From assembly GCA_937896505.1 (NCBI GenBank), contig CALBNP010000090.1, positions 1-17,348 on the forward strand: a DNA stretch of 17,348 nt. The letters are read 5' to 3'. The translations under genes and the position numbers were made by a program. Position 1 is the stretch's first letter; each line of letters opens with the position of its first letter. The stretch is from an uncultured Bacteroidales bacterium. GTDB taxonomy: Bacteria; Bacteroidota; Bacteroidia; Bacteroidales; F082. The notes beneath the pieces are model-generated. The model was not told the origin of the DNA and searched no databases. It saw nothing but the letters and a program-made list of their open reading frames with translations. Shown piece by piece: positions 1-6,324 of the stretch.

Positions 1-896
1 CCACTTCATCGAATCCAAGCAACGGCGGAACGACCACGGGAGGCGGCACCTTCAATATTGGGGCATCCTGCACCGTGACGGCAACAGCCAACCCTGGATA
101 CACGTTTGAGAAGTGGACAAAGAACAATGTCCAAATGTCTACCGATGCAAGCTACACTTTCACAGTCACTTCCAACTGCAACTTGGTAGCTCATTTCGCT
201 GTCGAGACCTATACCATTACAGCTTCCTGCGACCCAGAAATGGGAACTGCTTCAGGTGGTGGCATCTTCAATTACGGCCAAACCTGCGCTGTTTCGGCCA
301 GTGCAAATCCTCACTACATCTTCGAGGCTTGGACCGAAAACGGCAATGTCATCTCCACCGAGAGTTTCTATATGTTTGGCGTCACTGCAAGCCGCGACTT
401 GTTCGCCAACTTCACCGCTGAGATGTATGACATCAATGTCACAATCAACCCTGCCGAAGGCGGAACCGTAACGGGTGCAGGCTCATACGCCTTTGGCGAA
501 ACCGTCACTTTGGCCGCCGAAGCTAATGAAGACCTGATGTATGTTTTCGTCCGTTGGACCGAAAATGGCAACGAAGTTTCGACCGATGCCGAATATTCAT
601 TCATCGCTGAAGCATCGCGCAACCTGGTGGCTGAATTCGAAAATGTTGATGCAGTTGGCGAAAACGCCTTGAATTTGCGCATCTATCCAAATCCGGCTTC
701 CGACAAGCTGAATGTGGTTTGCAGCACCAACATAAGCGAACTGAAGATTTACAACATGCTCGGCGCAATGGTCTATAGCCTCACCGATTGCGGCAATAAC
801 ACCGTCGTTTCTTTGGCCGATATGCCGAATGGCGTGTATTACATACAACTCACAACGAATGGAACTGTTGAAACACAAAGATTTATAAAAGAATAG
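1..896 (+). CDS. Secreted surface protein with InlB-type B repeats and T9SS sorting domain (5' partial)
   Basis: The reading frame (codons from base 3) is open to the window edge, so only the C-terminal part is present; it stops with TAG at 894-896. Three repeats of about 72 residues follow one another (about 3-200, 201-419, 420-644). Each has an NP..G(G/T)..G.G.F/Y..G start, a W(T/K).N/E aromatic core and an (A/V).F end, the pattern of the divergent InlB B-repeat family found in bacterial surface proteins. From about 667 a domain beginning LRIYPNPASDKLNV and ending with G.YYIQL and QRFIKE matches a type A T9SS C-terminal sorting signal. By family knowledge this directs export through the Por/T9SS outer-membrane machinery and cell-surface anchoring. 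The N-terminus, which would show any enzymatic or adhesive domain, lies outside the window, so the actual role is unknown. Confidence 0.85.
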   Translation, partial: TSSNPSNGGTTTGGGTFNIGASCTVTATANPGYTFEKWTKNNVQMSTDASYTFTVTSNCNLVAHFAVETYTITASCDPEMGTASGGGIFNYGQTCAVSASANPHYIFEAWTENGNVISTESFYMFGVTASRDLFANFTAEMYDINVTINPAEGGTVTGAGSYAFGETVTLAAEANEDLMYVFVRWTENGNEVSTDAEYSFIAEASRNLVAEFENVDAVGENALNLRIYPNPASDKLNVVCSTNISELKIYNMLGAMVYSLTDCGNNTVVSLADMPNGVYYIQLTTNGTVETQRFIKE

Positions 897-901
897 ATTG
901 G

Positions 902-981
902 GGGACTAAGGGACTGAGAGACTAAGGGACTTTGAGACCGAGGGACTGAGGAATTTTGGGACTAAGGGACTAAGAGATTTA
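902..981. repeat. Degenerate 8-bp tandem repeat, GGGACTAA type (10 units)
   Basis: Beginning 6 bp after the stop of the surface-protein gene, ten consecutive octamers can be read in strict 8-bp register: units at 902, 910, 942, 958 and 966 are GGGACTAA or GGGACTGA, the others are variants such as GAGACTAA, GGGACTTT and GAGATTTA. There is no coding potential, since the 8-bp period shifts frame in each unit. No hairpin or promoter is recognised inside. A 9-bp irregular segment (982-990) separates it from the next array. Confidence 0.85.
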
Positions 982-990
982 TTCGACCAA

Positions 991-1134
991 GTCTAATTGT
1001 CTAAATGTCTAATTGTCCACAAGTCTAAATGTCTAATTGTCAAATTGTCCACAAGTCTAAATGTCTAAACGTCCATAAGCCTAATTGTCTAATTGTCTAA
1101 ACGTCCACAAGTCCAAATGTCAAATAGTCAAAAT
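991..1134. repeat. 8-bp tandem repeat, GTCTAAWT type (18 units)
   Basis: Eighteen octamers run without a single-base slip from 991 to 1134, ending 11 bp before the elbB start. The commonest units are GTCTAATT and GTCTAAAT; GTCCACAA or GTCCATAA recurs at units 4, 8, 11 and 15, giving a loose higher-order period of three to four units. Units 16-18 (GTCCAAAT, GTCAAATA, GTCAAAAT) are the most diverged. No TAnnTTTG promoter box is visible in or after it, so the elbB promoter is either cryptic within the array or lies further upstream. Confidence 0.9.
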
Positions 1135-1145
1135 ATCCCTTTATC

Positions 1146-1811
1146 ATGAAGAAATTTGCAGTAGTATTAGCCGGCTGTGGCTGGTTAGATGGCACCGAGA
1201 TTAACGAAGCAGTGTGTCTGTTGCTGGCATTGAGTCAGCATTCCTGTGAAGTCAAGTGTTTTGCACCGAACCGTCCGCAGACTCACGTTGTCAATCACTT
1301 TACTGGCGAACAGGAAAATAACGAAGAACGAAACATCTTGAAGGAAGCTGCCCGCATTACGCGCAGAAACATCCAGCCTATCGAGGAATTTAAGGCAGAA
1401 GATTTCGATGCCCTGCTTTTCAGCGGCGGTTATGGCGTGGCCAAGAACCTTTGCAATTATGCCTTTAAGGGTGCCGACATGGAAGTGCAGCCCGACGTGG
1501 CCCGCATCATCCTCGAGGTGCACGCCGCCAAGAAACCCATCGGAGGCATGTGCATCGCTCCAGTGATGTTCGCCAAGCTCATCCCCGAAGTGTGCGTGAC
1601 CCTTGGCAACGATGGAACCCAAGATGCCGAAAACATTTTCAAGATGGGTGCCGAACACGTGCAGACCGAAGCCGGCGACGTGTTGGCCGACAACGCCGAA
1701 ATGGTGTTCACCACGCCAGCCTACATGCTTGAAGCATCGCTGAAAGATGTCTATGACGGCGCCTTCAATCTCATTGAGACCATCATCAATGCCTTAGACG
1801 GCAAACGATGA
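1146..1811 (+). CDS. elbB: Isoprenoid biosynthesis glyoxalase ElbB (DJ-1/PfpI family)
   Basis: This 221-residue protein matches E. coli ElbB along its full length: MKK.AVVLAGCGWLDGTEI at the start, CFAPN and VVNH.TGE near residues 38-54, ARITRR.I at 69-76, FSGGYG.AKNL at 92-102 and TTPAYML near the C-terminus. The motif GGMCIAP places the expected nucleophilic Cys at residue 136 in the DJ-1/class I glutamine amidotransferase-like fold. The E. coli homologue has weak glyoxalase activity and was linked genetically to isoprenoid synthesis; its physiological role is not settled. The ATG at 1146 is preferred because it yields the family N-terminus. No Shine-Dalgarno sequence is present, as is usual in Bacteroidota. 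It stands alone, downstream of the octamer array and convergent with glyA. Confidence 0.9.
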   Translation: MKKFAVVLAGCGWLDGTEINEAVCLLLALSQHSCEVKCFAPNRPQTHVVNHFTGEQENNEERNILKEAARITRRNIQPIEEFKAEDFDALLFSGGYGVAKNLCNYAFKGADMEVQPDVARIILEVHAAKKPIGGMCIAPVMFAKLIPEVCVTLGNDGTQDAENIFKMGAEHVQTEAGDVLADNAEMVFTTPAYMLEASLKDVYDGAFNLIETIINALDGKR

Positions 1812-1831
1812 TAATTTGAAAACGCAATGCG

Positions 1832-1859
1832 GTAGAGACGCGCCATGGCACGTCTCTAC
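1832..1859. repeat. Palindromic element GTAGAGACG/CGTCTCTAC downstream of elbB
   Basis: A perfect 9-bp stem (1832-1840 with 1851-1859) closes a 10-base loop that itself contains GCCATGGC. It lies 20 bp after the elbB stop. From memory, near-identical palindromes are dispersed in intergenic DNA of many bacteria, so this is probably a repeat element rather than an elbB-specific terminator. There is no T tract after it. Confidence 0.7.
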
Positions 1860-1908
1860 AATGAATCGGTACATCACATGTCCAACATTATCAGTCTGGA
1901 CAAAAAAC

Positions 1909-1944
1909 AAGAAACACCTAGGTTTTTGAACCCAGGTGTTTCTT
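1909..1944 (-). terminator. Hairpin AAGAAACACCT/AGGTGTTTCTT
   Basis: An 11-bp perfect stem (1909-1919 with 1934-1944) is extended inward by GG/CC and TT/AA after one mismatch. Read on the minus strand it is followed by TTGTTTTTTG, a T-rich tract, which suits a factor-independent terminator for leftward transcripts from glyA. Read on the plus strand the following sequence (AATATTATAC) is less typical. Confidence 0.55.
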
Positions 1945-1977
1945 AATATTATACCTAAGAGTCTGTTTTGATATAGA

Positions 1978-2036
1978 TGAAACAAATAACAATGTCATTT
2001 CGACCATAGGGAAGAAATCTATTGTTATTTGTTTCA
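1978..2036. repeat. Nested hairpin element A (16-bp outer inverted repeat)
   Basis: Outer arms TGAAACAAATAACAAT (1978-1993) and its exact complement (2021-2036) enclose 27 bp. On the plus strand the insert starts GTC, has a 5-bp inner stem ATTTC/GAAAT (1997-2001 with 2014-2018) around a GACC...GGGAA loop, and ends CT. The core resembles intergenic GTCATTTCGA...GAAATCT repeats that I recall as common in Bacteroidota. A related copy lies 3 bp away in the opposite orientation. Confidence 0.8.
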
Positions 2037-2039
2037 CTC

Positions 2040-2088
2040 AAAAAAGCCTATAGATACCTTCCTTCGTCGGTATGACATAGGCTTTTTT
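2040..2088. terminator. Bidirectional terminator for glyA/elbB carrying nested hairpin element B
   Basis: AAAAAAGCCTA (2040-2050) pairs perfectly with TAGGCTTTTTT (2078-2088), giving a stem with a terminal T6 tract on both strands, 9 bp beyond the glyA stop. This is a good bidirectional factor-independent terminator for the convergent glyA and elbB transcripts. The 27-bp segment in its loop, read on the minus strand, has TGTC, inner stem ATACC/GGTAT (2073-2069 with 2058-2054), loop GACGAAGGAA and CTA. It is the same layout as element A at 1978-2036, inverted and with compensated stem changes. Confidence 0.8.
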
Positions 2089-2097
2089 GAAAATACC

Positions 2098-3396
2098 TTA
2101 CCAAGCGAAAAGTGGATAATCACTCATCAGCTTGTTGACTTCGGCTCTGACAGCGTTAATCTTAGCTTCAGGAGCAGTCTTCACAGCTGGGTCGATAGCT
2201 GAGATGACATCGTCGATGAGTTCGACAATCATAGGCATCTTGTCTTCCTTCAAGCCACGAGTGGTGATGGCAGGAGTGCCGATACGGAGACCTGAGGTGA
2301 GGAATGGGCTACGGCTATCGAATGGAACCATGTTCTTGTTGACGGTGATGTCAGCAAGGACGAGGGTGTTTTCAACCATCTTACCAGTAACTTCTGGGAA
2401 CTTCGAACGCAGGTCGATCAACATGCTGTGGTTGTCGGTACCACCACTGATGATGTAGTAACCCTTGTCGATGAAGGCTTGAGCCATGACAGATGCATTC
2501 TTCTTCACCTGTTGGATGTAAGCCATGTATTCGTCGCTCAGAGCTTCGCCGAAAGCGACAGCCTTAGAAGCGATGACGTGTTCGAGAGGGCCACCTTGGA
2601 CACCTGGGAACACAGCACTGTTAATCAAAGCAGACATCATCTTCACTTCGCCCTTTGGAGTGGTGCGACCTTGTGGGTCAGCGAAGTCTTCACGCATCAG
2701 GATCATGCCGCCACGAGGACCGCGGAGGGTCTTGTGGGTAGTAGTGGTGATGATGTGGCAGTATTTCAGAGGATCGTTGAGCAGACCGCGAGCGATGAGA
2801 CCAGCAGGGTGGCTCACGTCGGCCATCAGGATAGCGCCAACTTGGTCGGCGATAGCACGCATGCGAGCGTAGTCCCAATCGCGTGAATAAGCCGAAGCAC
2901 CAGCCACGATGAGTTTTGGCTTGCATTCAAGGGCAATCTTCTCCATTTCGTCGTAGTCAACCATGCCAGTTTCCTTATTGACGTGGTAAGCCACTGGCTT
3001 GTAGAGGATACCCGAAGCATTGACCGGGCTGCCGTGTGAAAGGTGACCACCGTGCGAGAGGTCGAGACCCATGAAGGTGTCGCCAGCGTTCATCACTGCT
3101 TGGAACACAGCCATGTTGGCTTGTGCGCCCGAGTGAGGCTGCACGTTGGCAAACGTAGCGCCAAACAATTGGCAAGCGCGGTCGATAGCGACTTGTTCGC
3201 TTTGGTCAACGATTTGGCAACCGCCGTAGTAACGCTTTCCAGGATAGCCTTCAGCGTATTTGTTGGTCATCACCGAACCCATAGCTTCCAGAACTTGTTC
3301 GCTGACAAAGTTTTCCGAAGCAATCAGTTCGATACCATGCATCTGACGTTCTTTTTCTTGACGTATCAGATCAAAGATTTTTTCGTCTCTTTTCAT
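2098..3396 (-). CDS. glyA: Serine hydroxymethyltransferase
   Basis: This cytoplasmic PLP enzyme interconverts serine plus tetrahydrofolate with glycine plus 5,10-methylene-tetrahydrofolate, the main source of one-carbon units. The 432-residue product has the family length. Visible motifs are GIELIASENF (21-30), NKYAEGYPGKRYYGG (45-59), QPHSGAQAN (86-94) and the PLP-lysine motif TTTTHKTLRGPRGG with Lys222. The segment DVSHPAGL (193-200) replaces the commoner D(M/F)AH.AGL but keeps the PLP-binding Asp193 and His196. The C-terminus (SDYPLFAW) is of Bacteroidales type. The start at 3396 gives the expected N-terminus MKRDEKIFDLI. The gene has its own promoter in the 105-bp gap from the upstream ATPase and a strong terminator 9 bp after the stop. 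Confidence 0.96.
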   Translation of the reverse strand: MKRDEKIFDLIRQEKERQMHGIELIASENFVSEQVLEAMGSVMTNKYAEGYPGKRYYGGCQIVDQSEQVAIDRACQLFGATFANVQPHSGAQANMAVFQAVMNAGDTFMGLDLSHGGHLSHGSPVNASGILYKPVAYHVNKETGMVDYDEMEKIALECKPKLIVAGASAYSRDWDYARMRAIADQVGAILMADVSHPAGLIARGLLNDPLKYCHIITTTTHKTLRGPRGGMILMREDFADPQGRTTPKGEVKMMSALINSAVFPGVQGGPLEHVIASKAVAFGEALSDEYMAYIQQVKKNASVMAQAFIDKGYYIISGGTDNHSMLIDLRSKFPEVTGKMVENTLVLADITVNKNMVPFDSRSPFLTSGLRIGTPAITTRGLKEDKMPMIVELIDDVISAIDPAVKTAPEAKINAVRAEVNKLMSDYPLFAW

Positions 3397-3437
3397 TGTA
3401 TCTATTTTAAAATTATTAAATGTCGTTTATTCCGCTG

Positions 3438-3471
3438 CAAAGGTGCGAAATTTTTAGGAGTTAAAGACAAA
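3438..3471 (-). promoter_or_regulatory. Putative glyA promoter
   Basis: On the minus strand CACCTTTG (3445-3438) resembles the Bacteroidota -7 box TAnnTTTG, and TTTG (3471-3468) lies 22 bp upstream as a possible -33 box. It sits about 40 bp before the glyA start and is followed by an AT-rich leader. The match is imperfect (CA in place of TA). Confidence 0.5.
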
Positions 3472-3501
3472 AATTGTGGTTTATTTCAATTCAAACTAAT
3501 T

Positions 3502-4689
3502 TCAGAACAAATCAGAAGGATTCATTAGCAAGAAATCTTCCATCGGGATGCCGTCAGTACCAATGTTATACATTTTATCGGGATGGAACTTCTTGTCGAA
3601 AATAGCCATTCCAAGATTAGCGCTATCGATTCCGCTTTTCACTTCGATGGCAACCAAACGGCTACCTTTTTGAATTACATAATCGACTTCTCGACTTCCT
3701 TCATTCCAATACAGGACATTATAGTCATCTGTAAAAGAGCAATTTAATAAATGAGCGCCAACTGCTGATTCAAACATTCTTCCCCAATGTGACGAATCGG
3801 CCTTAGCTTGACCGAAAGTCTTTTCACTCAAATAGCTCATCAAGGCATTGTTATAAACCTGGAATTTGGGCTGCGAGGCACGTTTTCGGATAATATCGCC
3901 ACAATATTTCTCCAGGCCACACAGCAAGCCTGCATAATCGAGCAACCGAAGATAATCGCTAAGGGTGGTGAGATTACCCCTTTCCATCAGTTCGCCCTGT
4001 ACCTTATTGAGCGATAAGATATGCGCCGAATACGAAGCTCCAATCTCAAACAAACGACGAAGCAAAGCTGGTTTTTCTATCTTATTCATTAGCAGTACAT
4101 CACGAGTCAAACTCGTATCAACCAAAGATGTCTTCACATAACGTTTCCAACGCATTTCGTCATTGATAAGTTCAGCTGGACCTGGGTAACCGCCAAACCA
4201 AATATACTGGTCAACCGTAAAGCCAAAAGCATCACGCATCTCCTGATACGACCAATGTGGAATTGGAATGGTCTCGAATCTCCCGGCCAATGATTCGGTC
4301 AGGCCTCTCTGGATCAGCAGAGAAGAAGATCCAAGAAGCACTACTTTCAATGGAACATTTTCAAAAGTGTCATCATCCCACTCCTTTTTCACAATTTCAC
4401 TCCAATTGCTTATCTTCTGGACTTCATCAACAACCAATAGAAACTCGGTGGCACCACTCTGCTTCAGTTTTTGCCTTGCACGATTCCACAACTTTTTCAG
4501 CCAAACCGAGTCGAAACCTTCAATTTCATCAGCCGTTTCAAAAAGATAAGGGATATCAATATCATCCAATATCTGCCTTATCAATGTCGTTTTACCAACT
4601 TGTCGGGCACCATAAAGAACTTGAATGAATCTTCTTGGTTCCTCTAACCTTTTCTTTATATTCTGATAATAAGTACGTTGTATTCTCAT
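3502..4689 (-). CDS. AAA_14/DUF4143 family P-loop ATPase (copy 1)
   Basis: This 395-residue protein has an N-terminal ATPase domain with Walker A GARQVGKTT (27-35), Walker B LLVVDEVQ (84-91) and sensor-like LLGSSSLL (118-125), followed by SLAGRFE (133-139), all characteristic of the AAA_14 family. The C-terminal half matches DUF4143. Near its end EVDYV (334-338, Asp336) and AIEVKSG (347-353, Glu349 and Lys351) form the D...ExK pattern of PD-(D/E)XK-like folds. These ATPases are numerous in Bacteroidota and their cellular role is not established, so I assign none. Transcription is divergent from tyrS, starting from a promoter with near-perfect boxes. The gene is visibly AT-richer than tyrS and lies between two housekeeping genes, which suggests lateral acquisition. 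Confidence 0.9.
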   Translation of the reverse strand: MRIQRTYYQNIKKRLEEPRRFIQVLYGARQVGKTTLIRQILDDIDIPYLFETADEIEGFDSVWLKKLWNRARQKLKQSGATEFLLVVDEVQKISNWSEIVKKEWDDDTFENVPLKVVLLGSSSLLIQRGLTESLAGRFETIPIPHWSYQEMRDAFGFTVDQYIWFGGYPGPAELINDEMRWKRYVKTSLVDTSLTRDVLLMNKIEKPALLRRLFEIGASYSAHILSLNKVQGELMERGNLTTLSDYLRLLDYAGLLCGLEKYCGDIIRKRASQPKFQVYNNALMSYLSEKTFGQAKADSSHWGRMFESAVGAHLLNCSFTDDYNVLYWNEGSREVDYVIQKGSRLVAIEVKSGIDSANLGMAIFDKKFHPDKMYNIGTDGIPMEDFLLMNPSDLF

Positions 4690-4747
4690 TTCAAATTTAT
4701 TAGGTACAATGAAATAATTTATTAGAAGCGGATAAATATTTTCGGTG

Positions 4748-4777
4748 CAAAACTAATAAATCATTTCCAATAAACAA
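4748..4777 (-). promoter_or_regulatory. Promoter of ATPase copy 1
   Basis: On the minus strand TAGTTTTG (4755-4748) fits the Bacteroidota -7 consensus TAnnTTTG exactly, and TTG (4777-4775) lies exactly 19 bp upstream. The expected transcription start is about 50 bp before the ATG at 4689. The -33 box is part of an inverted repeat shared with the tyrS promoter region. Confidence 0.75.
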
Positions 4778-4791
4778 TAAAAACGTTTATT
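4769..4791. promoter_or_regulatory. Inverted repeat between divergent promoters (possible operator)
   Basis: AATAAAC (4769-4775) and GTTTATT (4785-4791) are perfect inverted 7-mers with a 9-bp spacer. They lie between, and slightly overlap, the -33 regions of the leftward ATPase promoter and the rightward tyrS promoter. A single bound factor could affect both genes; no regulator is identified. Confidence 0.4.
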
Positions 4792-4811
4792 AATTCTATC
4801 AAGAAAAAGAC

Positions 4812-4819
4812 TATTTTTG
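4812..4819 (+). promoter_or_regulatory. tyrS -7 promoter box
   Basis: TATTTTTG at 4812-4819 is a perfect TAnnTTTG box, 24 bp before the tyrS ATG. The position 19 bp upstream reads TTA (4790-4792), a weak -33 element. The short leader leaves no room for a riboswitch or T-box. Confidence 0.7.
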
Positions 4820-4843
4820 CATTTCCAAATATAACTACATTCG

Positions 4844-6142
4844 ATGAAGAATTTTGTTGAAGAACTCCGCTGGCGCGGAATGCTGGCCCAAATAATGCCA
4901 GGCACGGAGGAACTCCTCCAGAAGGAAATGGTGACCGCCTATCTCGGCACCGACCCAACCGCCGACTCGCTGCACATCGGGCACCTGTGCGGCATCATGA
5001 TGCTCCGCCATCTGCAACGCTGCGGCCACAAGCCCATCATCCTTGTGGGCGGTGCCACCGGCATGATTGGCGACCCATCAGGCAAAAGCCAAGAACGCAA
5101 CCTCCTCACCAACGAGACCTTATATCACAACCAAGAGTGCATCAAGAAGCAAGTGGCCAAGTTCCTCGACTTCGAATCGAACGAACCCAACGCTGCCGAA
5201 ATGGTAAACAACTACGACTGGATGAAGGACTTCACCTTCCTCGACTTCGCACGCGAGGTGGGCAAGCACATCACCGTCAACTACATGATGGCCAAAGACA
5301 GCGTCCAACAACGCCTCAACGGCACGGCTCGCGACGGCCTCAGCTTCACCGAGTTCACCTACCAGCTGCTGCAAGGCTACGACTTCCTTTACCTATATGA
5401 ACACAAGGGCGTGAAACTCCAGTTGGGCGGCAACGACCAATGGGGCAACATGACCACTGGTACTGAACTCATCCGCCGCACCTTGGGTGCCGACGTCGAG
5501 ACCTTCGCCCTCACCTGCCCACTCATCACCAAGAGCGACGGCAAGAAATTCGGAAAGACCGAGAGCGGCAACATCTGGCTCGACCCGAAACGCACTACGC
5601 CTTACAAGTTCTACCAATTCTGGCTCAACGTGAGCGACGACGATGCCGAGCGCTACATCAAGATTTTCACCTCGTTGGAGAAAGATGTCATCGACACGCT
5701 GACCGAGCAGCACAAGCAAGACCCAGGACAGCGCATCCTGCAAAAGCGTCTGGCTGAAGAAGTCACACGCCTCGTCCACTCGCAAGAAGCCTTGGACGCC
5801 GCCATCGAAGCCAGCAACATCCTCTTTGGCAAAGCCACCAAAGACGCCCTTGAGAAACTCGACGAGCAGACTCTGCTTGACGTGTTTGACGGTGTGCCAC
5901 GCGCCAACGTCGCCAAAGCCGACCTCGAAGCCGGCATCCCGATTGTAGATTTCTTAGCTGTCAACACACAAATCTTCCCATCGAAGGGCGAAGCCCGCAA
6001 GATGGTGCAAGGCAATGGTGTGAGTGTCAACAAAGACAAAGTCACTTTAGACAAGACCATGAATGCCACCGACCTCATTGATGGCAAATACATCCTCGTC
6101 CAAAAGGGCAAGAAGAACTACTACCTGGTGGTAGTTGAATAA
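4844..6142 (+). CDS. tyrS: Tyrosyl-tRNA synthetase
   Basis: The enzyme attaches tyrosine to tRNA-Tyr in the cytoplasm. The 432-residue class I synthetase has the HIGH signature in ADSLHIGHLCG (HIGH at 44-47), GGATGMIGDPSGKSQERNLL at 69-88, the tyrosine-binding region TYQLLQGYDF (172-181), QLGGNDQWGN (193-202) and the KMSKS-equivalent KFGKT (235-239), the form found in bacterial TyrRS. The last 70 residues (FPSKGEARKMVQ.NGVSVN.....) are an S4-like RNA-binding domain. The ATG at 4844 follows a perfect -7 box by 24 bp. The gene is GC-richer than both flanking ATPase genes and ends at a strong terminator, so it is monocistronic. Confidence 0.97.
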   Translation: MKNFVEELRWRGMLAQIMPGTEELLQKEMVTAYLGTDPTADSLHIGHLCGIMMLRHLQRCGHKPIILVGGATGMIGDPSGKSQERNLLTNETLYHNQECIKKQVAKFLDFESNEPNAAEMVNNYDWMKDFTFLDFAREVGKHITVNYMMAKDSVQQRLNGTARDGLSFTEFTYQLLQGYDFLYLYEHKGVKLQLGGNDQWGNMTTGTELIRRTLGADVETFALTCPLITKSDGKKFGKTESGNIWLDPKRTTPYKFYQFWLNVSDDDAERYIKIFTSLEKDVIDTLTEQHKQDPGQRILQKRLAEEVTRLVHSQEALDAAIEASNILFGKATKDALEKLDEQTLLDVFDGVPRANVAKADLEAGIPIVDFLAVNTQIFPSKGEARKMVQGNGVSVNKDKVTLDKTMNATDLIDGKYILVQKGKKNYYLVVVE

Positions 6143-6164
6143 TAAGTGGAACACACATTCTGAG

Positions 6165-6201
6165 AAATCCTGCTGGTATCAATCGGCAGGATTTTTCTTT
6201 T
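6165..6201 (+). terminator. tyrS terminator
   Basis: AAATCCTGC (6165-6173) pairs perfectly with GCAGGATTT (6186-6194) around a 12-base loop, followed by TTCTTTTCCC. It begins 22 bp after the tyrS stop, a standard factor-independent terminator. Confidence 0.85.
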
Positions 6202-6211
6202 CCCAAAATTC

Positions 6212-6296
6212 AAAACTTTAGATTTTTCCGCTCTAAACTTTAGATTTTTACCATATAAAACTTTAGATTTTTCCACTCTAAACTTTAGATTTTTAC
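6212..6296 (+). repeat. Duplicated 40-bp unit with four AAACTTTAGATTTTT motifs over a promoter
   Basis: The 15-mer AAACTTTAGATTTTT occurs four times (6213-6227, 6235-6249, 6258-6272, 6280-6294) at 22-23 bp steps. The motifs are paired: 6212-6251 and 6257-6296 are identical over 40 bp except at 6230/6275 (G/A). In the second and fourth motifs the preceding bases complete the perfect dyad TCTAAACTTTAGA (6232-6244, 6277-6289). The array ends immediately before the -7 box of the downstream ATPase gene and covers its -33 region, so it is a likely protein-binding array. Confidence 0.85.
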
Positions 6297-6304
6297 TATT
6301 TTTG
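6297..6304 (+). promoter_or_regulatory. -7 promoter box of ATPase copy 2
   Basis: TATTTTTG at 6297-6304 fits TAnnTTTG exactly and lies 20 bp before the ATG at 6325. The region where a -33 box is expected (about 6274-6277) lies in the spacer entering the fourth repeat motif. Confidence 0.7.
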
Positions 6305-6324
6305 CAGCGTAATTGATATATAAA

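Noticed and set aside
902..1134. Possible CRISPR array
   Set aside because: The units are 8 bp and contiguous, with no 20-40 bp spacers between conserved repeats and no cas genes nearby.
2428..2886. Plus-strand open frame opposite glyA
   Set aside because: It is antisense to conserved PLP-enzyme motifs and its composition is explained by the complement of glyA codons.
4690..4843. T-box riboswitch before tyrS
   Set aside because: The tyrS leader after the -7 box is only about 20 nt, too short for a T-box, and no T-box sequence or terminator is seen.
6313..6324. TTG start for the second ATPase
   Set aside because: It falls 9 bp after the -7 box, at the expected transcription start, whereas the ATG at 6325 leaves a plausible short leader.
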